A stretch of 7,705 bases of DNA from an uncultured Rhodocyclaceae bacterium. GTDB taxonomy: Bacteria; Pseudomonadota; Gammaproteobacteria; Burkholderiales; Rhodocyclaceae. The position numbers and the translations under genes were made by a program. The stretch spans positions 1 through 7,705 of the forward strand of contig CALAGF010000376.1 in assembly GCA_937892345.1 (NCBI GenBank), read 5' to 3'. Below the pieces are notes generated by a model. It was not told where the DNA came from. It saw only the letters and a list, made by a program, of their open reading frames with translations, and ran no database searches. Positions 1 to 5,269 of this stretch are shown here, one piece after another; the first letter of the stretch is position 1, and every line of letters starts with the position of its first letter.

Positions 1-542
1 TCGAGGTTTTCCTAGCCGCTGACGACACGACACCGGCAAAGCTGGAAAAAGAGGGCCACGTCGTACCCGGCAGCCGCTTTACTTACGCTGTTGGCAAGCT
101 GGTGCTGTGGTCGTCCAAACCGGACTTGGTTGATGCAAAGGGTGCTGTGCTGAAGGGGGGCAACGTTAACAAACTGTCGATCGCCAATCCGAAAACCGCC
201 CCCTACGGCGTAGCGGCTATCGAGACATTGAAGAAACTGAACCTGCTAGAGGCCATGCAACCCAAATTCGTTCAGGGTGAAAATATCTCGCAGACCCTGC
301 AATTCGTCGCTACCGGCAACGCCGATCTTGGCTTCGTTGCACTGTCGCAAGTATTCAAGGAGGGCAAGCTGAACAGCGGCTCAGCCTGGATCGTCCCCAG
401 CGACTACCACGAACCGATCCATCAAGATGCTGCCATCCTCGCCAAAGGCCGTGACAACGCCGCCGCCACGGCCTTGCTCACCTACCTGAAGGGCGACAAG
501 GCCAAGGCCGTGATCAGGTCGTTCGGTTACGATCTGCGCTGA
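1..542 (+). CDS. modA: Molybdate ABC transporter periplasmic binding protein ModA, 3' part
   Basis: This is the C-terminal part of the substrate-binding protein that captures molybdate in the periplasm and delivers it to ModB. The reading frame is already open at position 3 and gives about 179 residues to the TGA at 540-542. ModA proteins are about 250 residues, so roughly the first 70, including the signal peptide, lie outside the window. Visible family features are the early segment FLAADDTTPAKLEKEG, the stretch NPKTAPYGVAAIETLKKL around the second half of the binding fold, and the C-terminal TALLTYLKGDKAKAVIRSFGY, which aligns with the YDYLKGPQA...GF end of E. coli ModA. The order modA-modB-modC downstream supports the call. 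Specificity for molybdate over tungstate cannot be judged because part of the binding site is missing. An internal GTG at 102 is not the start, since homology continues upstream of it. Confidence 0.93.
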   Translation, partial: EVFLAADDTTPAKLEKEGHVVPGSRFTYAVGKLVLWSSKPDLVDAKGAVLKGGNVNKLSIANPKTAPYGVAAIETLKKLNLLEAMQPKFVQGENISQTLQFVATGNADLGFVALSQVFKEGKLNSGSAWIVPSDYHEPIHQDAAILAKGRDNAAATALLTYLKGDKAKAVIRSFGYDLR

Positions 543-563
543 CATCAACAACGACCCAACACC

Positions 564-1244
564 ATGCAGCTGACCGACTCCGATCTGCAAGCCATCTGGT
601 TGACTCTCCGCCTGGCCGGCATCACGACCTTGATCCTGTTGCTGATCGGCACCCCCATCGCCTGGTGGCTGGCACGTAGCCGGGCCTGGTGGAAGGGGCC
701 AGTCGGGGCTGTTGTCGCACTGCCGCTGGTCTTGCCACCCTCGGTACTCGGCTTTTACCTGCTGCTGGCGATGGGCCCGAATGGCCCGTTTGGCCAGCTG
801 ACGCAGTCGCTCGGTCTGGGGACGCTCCCCTTCACCTTTTGGGGCCTGGTCGTTGCTTCCGTCTTTTACTCCTTTCCATTCATGGTTCAGCCGCTGCAAT
901 CCGCCTTTGAAAATATTGGCGAACGGCCACTGGAAGTCGCAGCCACCTTGCGCGCCTCTCCGGTCGACACCTTCTTTTCGGTGGTTTTGCCGCTGGCCAG
1001 ACCGGGCTTCATCACCGCGTGTATCTTGACCTTTGCCCACACGGTAGGCGAATTCGGCGTGGTACTGATGATCGGCGGGAACATCCCCGGCGTCAGCCGG
1101 GTGGCTTCTGTCCAGATTTACGACTACGTCGAGGCGATGGAATATGCCGATGCGCACCGGCTGGCCGCCGTCATGCTGAGCTTCTCTTTCCTTGTGCTGC
1201 TGACCGTCTATGTCTGGCGCCCAAGCACCCGAAAAGGGGTCTGA
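564..1244 (+). CDS. modB: Molybdate ABC transporter permease ModB
   Basis: This is the inner-membrane channel subunit of the molybdate importer, which works as a dimer with ModC. The product is 226 residues, the usual size for ModB. Hydrophobic segments lie near residues 15-37, 46-70, 90-112, 140-170 and 200-218, fitting about five membrane helices. The cytoplasmic coupling loop that docks on ModC is visible as EVAATLRASP followed by a VVLPL segment (residues 124-144). The usual glycine of this EAA loop is arginine 130 here. The gene starts 21 bases after modA and ends one base before the modC ATG. I see no clear Shine-Dalgarno sequence ahead of the ATG at 564 (the leader is ACCCAACACC), so translation may depend on coupling to modA. 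A longer antisense open frame covers this gene but is a shadow. Confidence 0.95.
   Translation: MQLTDSDLQAIWLTLRLAGITTLILLLIGTPIAWWLARSRAWWKGPVGAVVALPLVLPPSVLGFYLLLAMGPNGPFGQLTQSLGLGTLPFTFWGLVVASVFYSFPFMVQPLQSAFENIGERPLEVAATLRASPVDTFFSVVLPLARPGFITACILTFAHTVGEFGVVLMIGGNIPGVSRVASVQIYDYVEAMEYADAHRLAAVMLSFSFLVLLTVYVWRPSTRKGV
1234..1239 (+). promoter_or_regulatory. Ribosome binding site deciding the modC start
   Basis: AAGGGG sits six bases before the ATG at 1246 and inside the last codons of modB. It favours 1246 over the in-frame ATG at 1210. A start at 1210 would add 12 residues (MSGAQAPEKGSE) that do not look like a ModC N-terminus. Confidence 0.7.
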
Positions 1245-1245
1245 G

Positions 1246-2316
1246 ATGCAAACCATTGACGCCCGTTTCAAACTGAACTGGCCCGACTTCACGCTCGATG
1301 TCGACCTGAGCCTGCCCGGCCGTGGTGTCACTGCGCTGTTTGGCCATTCCGGCTCGGGCAAAACCACCCTGCTGCGCTGCCTTGCCGGGCTGGAACGGCC
1401 GGCCCACGGTCGACTCGTTTTCAAGGGCGAAATCTGGCAGGACGAAACCCGTTGGCGGCCCACTTTTCAACGGCCCCTTGGCTACGTCTTTCAGGAAGCC
1501 AGCCTGTTCCCGCATCTTTCGGTCCTTGGCAATCTGGAATTTGGCCGCAAGCGGGTGTCGACCGCAACACCCACTGCCCTTGATCAGGCAGTTGAACTGC
1601 TCGGTATCGGCCACTTGCTGCAACGCAAACCGGACAGCCTTTCCGGCGGCGAACGCCAACGTGTCGGTATCGCGCGAGCGCTGGCCGTCAGCCCGCAAAT
1701 CCTGCTGATGGATGAACCACTGGCTGCGCTCGACCTGAAGCGCAAGCAGGAAATCCTGCCTTATCTCGAACGTCTGCACGATGAACTCGAGATCCCGGTC
1801 ATCTACGTCAGCCATGCACCGGATGAAGTCGCCCGCCTGGCGGATCACATCGTCGCCATGGAAAACGGCTGCGTGGTCGCGGCCGGACCTATCGAGGACA
1901 CCCTCGCCCGCCTTGACCTGCCGATCCGGTTGGGTGAGGACGTCGGTGTCGTGCTGGATTCAAGGGTCGGCTGCGTCGATCCCGAGTGGCACTTGATGCG
2001 CGTCGATTTCCCGGGCGGTGGCCTCTGGACCCGCAATCACCAACTGCCCGTCGGGCAGCGCGTACGCGTGCGTGTCCTTGCCCGCGATGTCTCACTGGCC
2101 ATCGACGAGCCAGGGCAAAGCAGTATTCAGAACATCCTGCCGGCAATCATCGACGCGATTGCCCCGGACGATCACCCCGGGCTGTTACTGGTTCGCGTTG
2201 CCATCGGCAATAGTCGGCTGATCGCCCGCCTGACCCGTCGCTCGGCAAACCAGCTTGGCATCGCCATCGGCATGGCGGTACATGTTCAGGTCAAATCCGT
2301 TGCCTTGATGGAGTGA
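1246..2316 (+). CDS. modC: Molybdate ABC transporter ATP-binding protein ModC
   Basis: This is the ATPase that powers molybdate import through ModB. It has 356 residues, close to the 352 of E. coli ModC. The nucleotide-binding domain has Walker A GHSGSGKTT (33-41), Q-loop glutamine 83, signature LSGGERQ (132-138), Walker B ILLMDEP with catalytic glutamate 157, D-loop around LAALD (159-163) and H-loop histidine 190. After about residue 230 comes the accessory region, ending in a Mop/TOBE-type domain (about 290-356, beginning SSIQNILPAIIDAI), which binds molybdate in ModC and can mediate feedback inhibition in some family members. The chosen start has a good ribosome binding site, and the gene begins one base after the modB stop, so the two are translationally coupled. 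No ModE-type operator can be assessed because the operon promoter is outside the window. Confidence 0.96.
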   Translation: MQTIDARFKLNWPDFTLDVDLSLPGRGVTALFGHSGSGKTTLLRCLAGLERPAHGRLVFKGEIWQDETRWRPTFQRPLGYVFQEASLFPHLSVLGNLEFGRKRVSTATPTALDQAVELLGIGHLLQRKPDSLSGGERQRVGIARALAVSPQILLMDEPLAALDLKRKQEILPYLERLHDELEIPVIYVSHAPDEVARLADHIVAMENGCVVAAGPIEDTLARLDLPIRLGEDVGVVLDSRVGCVDPEWHLMRVDFPGGGLWTRNHQLPVGQRVRVRVLARDVSLAIDEPGQSSIQNILPAIIDAIAPDDHPGLLLVRVAIGNSRLIARLTRRSANQLGIAIGMAVHVQVKSVALME

Positions 2317-2331
2317 TACGGAAAACTCCGT
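2317..2331 (+). other. Small hairpin right after modC
   Basis: ACGGA (2318-2322) and TCCGT (2327-2331) form a five-base-pair stem with an AAAC loop, starting two bases after the modC stop codon. There is no T-tract after it, so it is not a standard terminator. It may only protect the 3' end of the operon mRNA, or it may be chance. Confidence 0.3.
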
Positions 2332-2374
2332 GCACGCGAATTGACGCAAGCTAGCCATCTCCCGCACAGGGCGA

Positions 2375-2424
2375 GCTGCTGCACTCAAGATAGTGAACTC
2401 GTCACTCAAGCTCAGTGCAGCAGC
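2375..2424. repeat. Nested inverted repeat between modC and the convergent regulator gene
   Basis: GCTGCTGCACT (2375-2385) and AGTGCAGCAGC (2414-2424) are perfect 11-base complements around a 28-base loop. The loop holds a second stem, AGTGA (2392-2396) with TCACT (2402-2406). The right arm covers the last codons and part of the stop codon of the minus-strand regulator gene. An eight-base direct repeat, CACTCAAG, occurs at 2382-2389 and 2403-2410, exactly 21 bases apart. The position between two convergent genes suggests a bidirectional 3'-end structure. Neither strand shows a T-tract after the outer stem, so a classical intrinsic terminator is not demonstrated. Confidence 0.5.
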
Positions 2425-3179
2425 CGCTTGACCATGGTTTCGATATAAGCGGGGCGCACAGGCTTCAGGATGTAGCCTGTCGCACCCATGTCGGCAGCCC
2501 GTTTCACCGAAATTTTGTCCGCCTCGGCGGTAACCATGATGACGGCAGTCTGCGGACTGGCATCCAGAATCCGGGGCAAAGCCTCAAGACCGGTCATCAC
2601 CGGCATATTGATATCAAGGCAGATCAGGTTGGGCTGATGACGACGAGCAGCCAGCACCGCCTCATTACCATTACCCACCACCTGCAGCACATCCACGCCC
2701 GATTCTGCCAACAAGGCTTTGAGTACCAGCCGCACCGAGCCATTATCATCGGCAACCACGGCAGTCCCTCGCCGGACGGAAGAAACCGGGGCAGCCACCC
2801 GGGCACCGGCCGATTTTCGGTACAGATCCTCGATGGCCAGCAACTCGTCAAGAATCTGCTCCTGGCCAAACGGCTTGCGAATGAAGCCGGCAGCACCCGC
2901 TTCCGCTGCCTTGGTTTCTATCCCCGGCTCGTTTGAAGAAGTGATGAACACCACATGAATATGCGGCATCTGGCTGTTCAGGCTGCGCAGAATGCTCAGG
3001 CCATCGCGCCCGGGCAGGTGGTAGTCGAGGCAGATGAGATCAGGTTGCAGGCCAAGCACAGCCTGCTCAACCTGTACGCCATCAGCCAAAGCACCAACCA
3101 CCTCATGCCCCTGAGCCACAAAAAAAGCGGTGAGCACTTTGCGTATGGAAGTGTTGTCATCGACGATCAGGATTTTCAT
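2412..3179 (-). CDS. Response regulator with two tandem receiver domains and no output domain
   Basis: The 255-residue protein consists of two CheY-like receiver domains joined by a short linker (about 120-137). Receiver 1 (1-119) has the acidic pair D7/D8, phosphoacceptor D52 in LICLDYHLPGRDG, T80 and K102 in RKPF. Receiver 2 (138-255) has D144/D145, phosphoacceptor D189 in LICLDINMPVMTG, T217 and K239 in LKPV. Both sets look complete, so both could be phosphorylated. There is no DNA-binding, GGDEF, EAL, HD or other output domain, and the frame ends just after receiver 2. It may therefore act as a phosphotransfer intermediate, a phosphate sink or a protein-interaction switch, like stand-alone CheY-type proteins. 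No histidine kinase lies in the window, so its partner is unknown. It is convergent with modC and downstream of the SIMPL gene on the same strand. The ribosome binding site before the ATG is weak. Confidence 0.92.
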   Translation of the reverse strand: MKILIVDDNTSIRKVLTAFFVAQGHEVVGALADGVQVEQAVLGLQPDLICLDYHLPGRDGLSILRSLNSQMPHIHVVFITSSNEPGIETKAAEAGAAGFIRKPFGQEQILDELLAIEDLYRKSAGARVAAPVSSVRRGTAVVADDNGSVRLVLKALLAESGVDVLQVVGNGNEAVLAARRHQPNLICLDINMPVMTGLEALPRILDASPQTAVIMVTAEADKISVKRAADMGATGYILKPVRPAYIETMVKRLLH

Positions 3180-3313
3180 AACTCGCGCAATCCAGTTGCA
3201 CGGAATATTCCGCGAATCCGAATATTACTTTGCCATGCACAATCCAGCACACATCTTTACAAAAAATTCACAATTGAATCAACCACTTCCATCTATTACG
3301 AAAGTAATAGATT
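3180..3313. other. AT-rich intergenic stretch between regulator and SIMPL genes
   Basis: This 134-base stretch is clearly more AT-rich than its surroundings. It holds a perfect 12-base palindrome, CGGAATATTCCG (3201-3212), starting 22 bases upstream of the regulator start, and a related partial copy CCGAATATT (3218-3226). It also holds two hairpins near the SIMPL gene end, listed separately. The palindrome lies where an operator for the regulator gene could sit. On the minus strand a TAATAT (complement of 3222-3227) resembles a -10 element, but I find no good -35 partner. Confidence 0.4.
3261..3312 (-). terminator. Possible terminator of the SIMPL gene (two AT-rich hairpins)
   Basis: Read on the minus strand, the SIMPL stop codon (3316-3314) is followed at once by a nine-base-pair hairpin (arms 3304-3312 and 3291-3299, four-base loop). 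About 11 bases further is a second, weaker hairpin (ATTCA, loop, TGAAT; 3279-3266) followed directly by a run of five T (3265-3261). Hairpin plus T-run fits an intrinsic terminator, but both stems are AT-rich and weak. It could partly insulate the downstream regulator gene from SIMPL transcription, or allow read-through. Confidence 0.4.
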
Positions 3314-3991
3314 TTACTCGGATAATTCAATTTCACCGCTCACAACAATCGTCACTTCGGACTCGCCCGCCTCGATGGGGGCCGGTGCGGCATCCGCCAT
3401 CATCACGCGTGCTGCGCGAAACATGGGCACTGCGCCCCCCTGCTGATTGACCGACAACTGTTTGATTTTCCATGATCGGCCAAGCGCACTCGCGATAACG
3501 CTGGCGCGTTGCGAAAATGCAGACAGGGCATCACGGGTAGCCACTTCCTCGACCTGTTTTCGCGTTTCGACTGAAGGTCGCTGGCTAATGCCGCCCAAAA
3601 GCAACTTTCGTTGTTGCAGGCGACCCACCATATTGGAGACCGCAGCAACATCCCCCGAGCTTAACAACAACTCGCTACGCATCCGCCAGCTGTCGATTTT
3701 CCGGTCGCTGCCATAAACCGGATGGCTTGATTGCTGGCCGCTCTTGACCGTGATTTCCGGCTGACTACGCAGCAGCTTCAATGCCTCGGCGATCTCCCGG
3801 TTCATGCGCTGGGCGAGTTCTGCCGGATCGCGACCGCTCATTTCTGCATAAACCACGGCGTCGACCGTGTCATTGGCAGCCGGCCGACTTGCCTCGGCAG
3901 ACAGGGCAACCGTTGCTCCGGCCTGAGCAAGCGCTGAAACCAGAAGGGAAGCAGCAAAAACGGCGGCATGAAGGGACAGTTTTTTCAGCAT
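3314..3991 (-). CDS. Exported SIMPL (DUF541) domain protein
   Basis: The protein has 225 residues from the chosen ATG. Its N-terminus is a clear Sec signal peptide: MLKKL, a hydrophobic core to about residue 21, then AQA with likely cleavage after residue 24, so it should be periplasmic or exported. The mature part (25-225) matches the SIMPL/DUF541 pattern: an opening strand VALSAEASRPAANDTV, the helix LAQRMNREIAEALKLL, the segment VYGSDRKIDSWRMRSELLL, and closing strands ending VTIVVSGEIEL. The biochemical role of the bacterial periplasmic family is poorly defined; members have been linked to oxidative stress. The frame is open up to 4237, but the start at 3991 is chosen because the signal peptide begins there and GGAGT (complement of 3997-4001) is well spaced before it. 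It is divergent from the gene at 4161. Confidence 0.88.
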   Translation of the reverse strand: MLKKLSLHAAVFAASLLVSALAQAGATVALSAEASRPAANDTVDAVVYAEMSGRDPAELAQRMNREIAEALKLLRSQPEITVKSGQQSSHPVYGSDRKIDSWRMRSELLLSSGDVAAVSNMVGRLQQRKLLLGGISQRPSVETRKQVEEVATRDALSAFSQRASVIASALGRSWKIKQLSVNQQGGAVPMFRAARVMMADAAPAPIEAGESEVTIVVSGEIELSE

Positions 3992-4160
3992 GATCGACTC
4001 CGTACAAGGGAGACAAGATAGTAGCGCCGCGCCTGACGCGCCGCTGAAAAAGAAGGCAACAAATCGTTTCCGTACATGGCGAAGCCCCTGAAACGACCGT
4101 TTTACGGGCTTTCCCGAAAGTACTTGAAGCGGCCTCTGCCTTTTGTAATACTCGCGCCCC
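3992..4160. other. Divergent intergenic region
   Basis: This 169-base region separates the minus-strand SIMPL gene from the plus-strand gene at 4161 and should contain promoters for both. The plus-strand candidate is listed separately. For the SIMPL gene I see only a weak TACTAT-like -10 (about 4016-4021 read on the minus strand) with no good -35. AAGCCC near 4082 and GGGCTT near 4106 are complementary across about 20 bases, but without other support. Confidence 0.35.
4124..4152 (+). promoter_or_regulatory. Candidate sigma-70 promoter for the gene at 4161
   Basis: A -35-like TTGAAG (4124-4129), a 17-base spacer and a -10-like AATACT (4147-4152) preceded by an extended TG (4144-4145) make a plausible extended -10 promoter. 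Its predicted transcription start falls near 4159, only about two bases before the ATG at 4161. No ribosome binding site lies between them, so either the mRNA is leaderless or the true start codon is further downstream. Confidence 0.4.
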
Positions 4161-5117
4161 ATGATTAACGTGCTTCGACTGGATTGCGTGCCAAACAAGG
4201 ACATCCCACCCGATGAAGGCACCCGCCGCATCATCAATGGTGAAGAACGCGTCTTCTACGACGGTTACTGGATCAAGACCTACAAGGTGCCGGCTGACAC
4301 GCTGGAAGCCAAAAAACGTCTGATCGACGCCCTCACGCGTCGTCTCTTCAACCATACCGAACATGGTCTGAATGTCCCCGGCAACCGTTTGGCCGAGGCG
4401 CGCAACACCTTCGAAAACGAAGCCGATTCAGCACGCAAGCGCATCAAGGGTGCAATGCTGGCCGGTGCACTGTTCAATCGTGCTGCCGATATTTTCCGCA
4501 AGCTGGTTGAATTGCAGGCCTGCGGCATTGAAATCCTCAGCGACAACCCGTTGATGCGCGAATGCGGTCGTTGCCTGCTGGAAGCCATGGAGCTTGGCCG
4601 CAATGTGCTGCATCGCAGCGGCGAGGAAGGCATCGATGAATTGTGGGGAGAACCCTTCCGCGCCTTCTCGATCCCGCTCGAAGACTTTTATGAAAGTCGC
4701 TATATCAAGATAGGGCAGGCCATGCGCGACATCGACCGGATTGCCCGGGCGATGATTGAAAACCTGGCCGACCTGCCAAGCTTCGCCGGCATCGAAACGG
4801 CGGTACTTGACCTGGCCAATGCCGCCAAAATCAAGACTGAAACGCTGCGCACCGATCCGGACATTTTTGATGTCTGGGCGATCATGGTCACCACCGGCGA
4901 ACGCTTGGCCAATATTTGCCCGAACCCGGTCGACACCGCGGCAGTGCACGACATTGCGGAAGGGATACAGTTGATTCGCTACGGACGCGACTTGATCTTC
5001 TACATCACCCGCGCCCGCACCCCCATGCCGAAGAGCACGCTGGATTACATCAACCGTTGCGAAACCTATCGCAACACGGGACACGCACCGCTGCGACCCA
5101 CCTCGCTACCCGATTGA
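4161..5117 (+). CDS. Uncharacterised cytoplasmic protein, 318 residues
   Basis: I do not recognise this family. Codon use and GC content match the neighbours, and the frame is long and well formed, so it is very likely a real gene. There is no signal peptide and no strong membrane segment. A short N-terminal module (about 20-45, containing RIINGEERVFYDGYWIKTY) looks like a beta hairpin rich in aromatic residues. The rest is mostly amphipathic helix with regularly spaced leucine, alanine and charged residues (for example LAEARNTFENEADSARKRIK near 76-95 and IGQAMRDIDRIARAMIENL near 183-201), suggesting a helical bundle. Cysteines at about 121, 134 and 138 are scattered and do not make an obvious metal site. 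The ATG at 4161 has no Shine-Dalgarno sequence; GTG codons at 4170 and 4188 are alternatives with no better leader. It stands alone between a divergent gene and the ABC-F gene, so context gives no functional hint. Confidence 0.8.
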   Translation: MINVLRLDCVPNKDIPPDEGTRRIINGEERVFYDGYWIKTYKVPADTLEAKKRLIDALTRRLFNHTEHGLNVPGNRLAEARNTFENEADSARKRIKGAMLAGALFNRAADIFRKLVELQACGIEILSDNPLMRECGRCLLEAMELGRNVLHRSGEEGIDELWGEPFRAFSIPLEDFYESRYIKIGQAMRDIDRIARAMIENLADLPSFAGIETAVLDLANAAKIKTETLRTDPDIFDVWAIMVTTGERLANICPNPVDTAAVHDIAEGIQLIRYGRDLIFYITRARTPMPKSTLDYINRCETYRNTGHAPLRPTSLPD

Positions 5118-5124
5118 TCATTCA

Positions 5125-5138
5125 GCACCCGCGGGTGC
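5125..5138. repeat. 14-base perfect palindrome after the gene at 4161
   Basis: GCACCCGCGGGTGC reads the same on both strands and begins eight bases after the stop codon at 5117. As RNA it could fold as a short GC-rich hairpin. It has no following T-tract, so it may act as an mRNA 3'-end stabiliser, a protein-binding site or a non-canonical terminator. Confidence 0.4.
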
Positions 5139-5144
5139 GCTCCC

Positions 5145-5175
5145 AAAAACAAGGCGATCATCAGCACTGCCTTGT
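5145..5175 (-). terminator. Terminator-like hairpin oriented on the minus strand
   Basis: ACAAGGC (5149-5155) and GCCTTGT (5169-5175) form a perfect seven-base-pair stem with a 13-base loop. The A-run at 5145-5149 reads as a T-run after the stem on the minus strand, so the polarity is that of a minus-strand intrinsic terminator. No minus-strand gene ends here. It could stop antisense transcription arising from the ABC-F region, or be chance. Confidence 0.3.
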
Positions 5176-5269
5176 CAAAAATGCGACATTCTTGCGGTCG
5201 ACCGGCAAATAATCATGGTTCCGGCGGGCATGGCTGGCTATCATGCCCGTCCTCCTCGAAAGTCCGCAC

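Larger units (their letters stand above)
5118..5269. other. Intergenic region before the ABC-F gene
   Basis: This 152-base stretch holds a perfect 14-base palindrome (5125-5138), a hairpin with an A-tract (5145-5175) and a 10-base palindrome CGGTCGACCG (5196-5205). TTGTCA at 5173-5178 matches a -35 element in five of six positions, but no -10 follows at the right distance. A TATCAT at 5239-5244 resembles a -10 but lacks a -35. The ABC-F promoter is therefore not fixed. Confidence 0.35.

Noticed and set aside
381..1463. A 360-codon minus-strand open frame across modA, modB and modC
   Set aside because: It spans the junctions of three real genes and its translation is low-complexity (Q, G, R, D-rich) with no motif. 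It is a composition shadow.
3992..4237. N-terminal extension of the SIMPL gene up to an ATG at 4237
   Set aside because: The extra 82 residues would precede an obvious signal peptide, run over the divergent gene's start, and have no ribosome binding site as good as the one before 3991.
5196..5205. 10-base palindrome CGGTCGACCG as an operator
   Set aside because: Short GC-rich palindromes are common at this base composition, and nothing else nearby supports a binding site.
5243..5269. Earlier in-frame ATG for the ABC-F gene
   Set aside because: It adds only MPVLLESPH, which lacks family similarity, while the protein from 5270 aligns with YheS from its first residues. Neither start has a strong ribosome binding site, so this is not fully settled.
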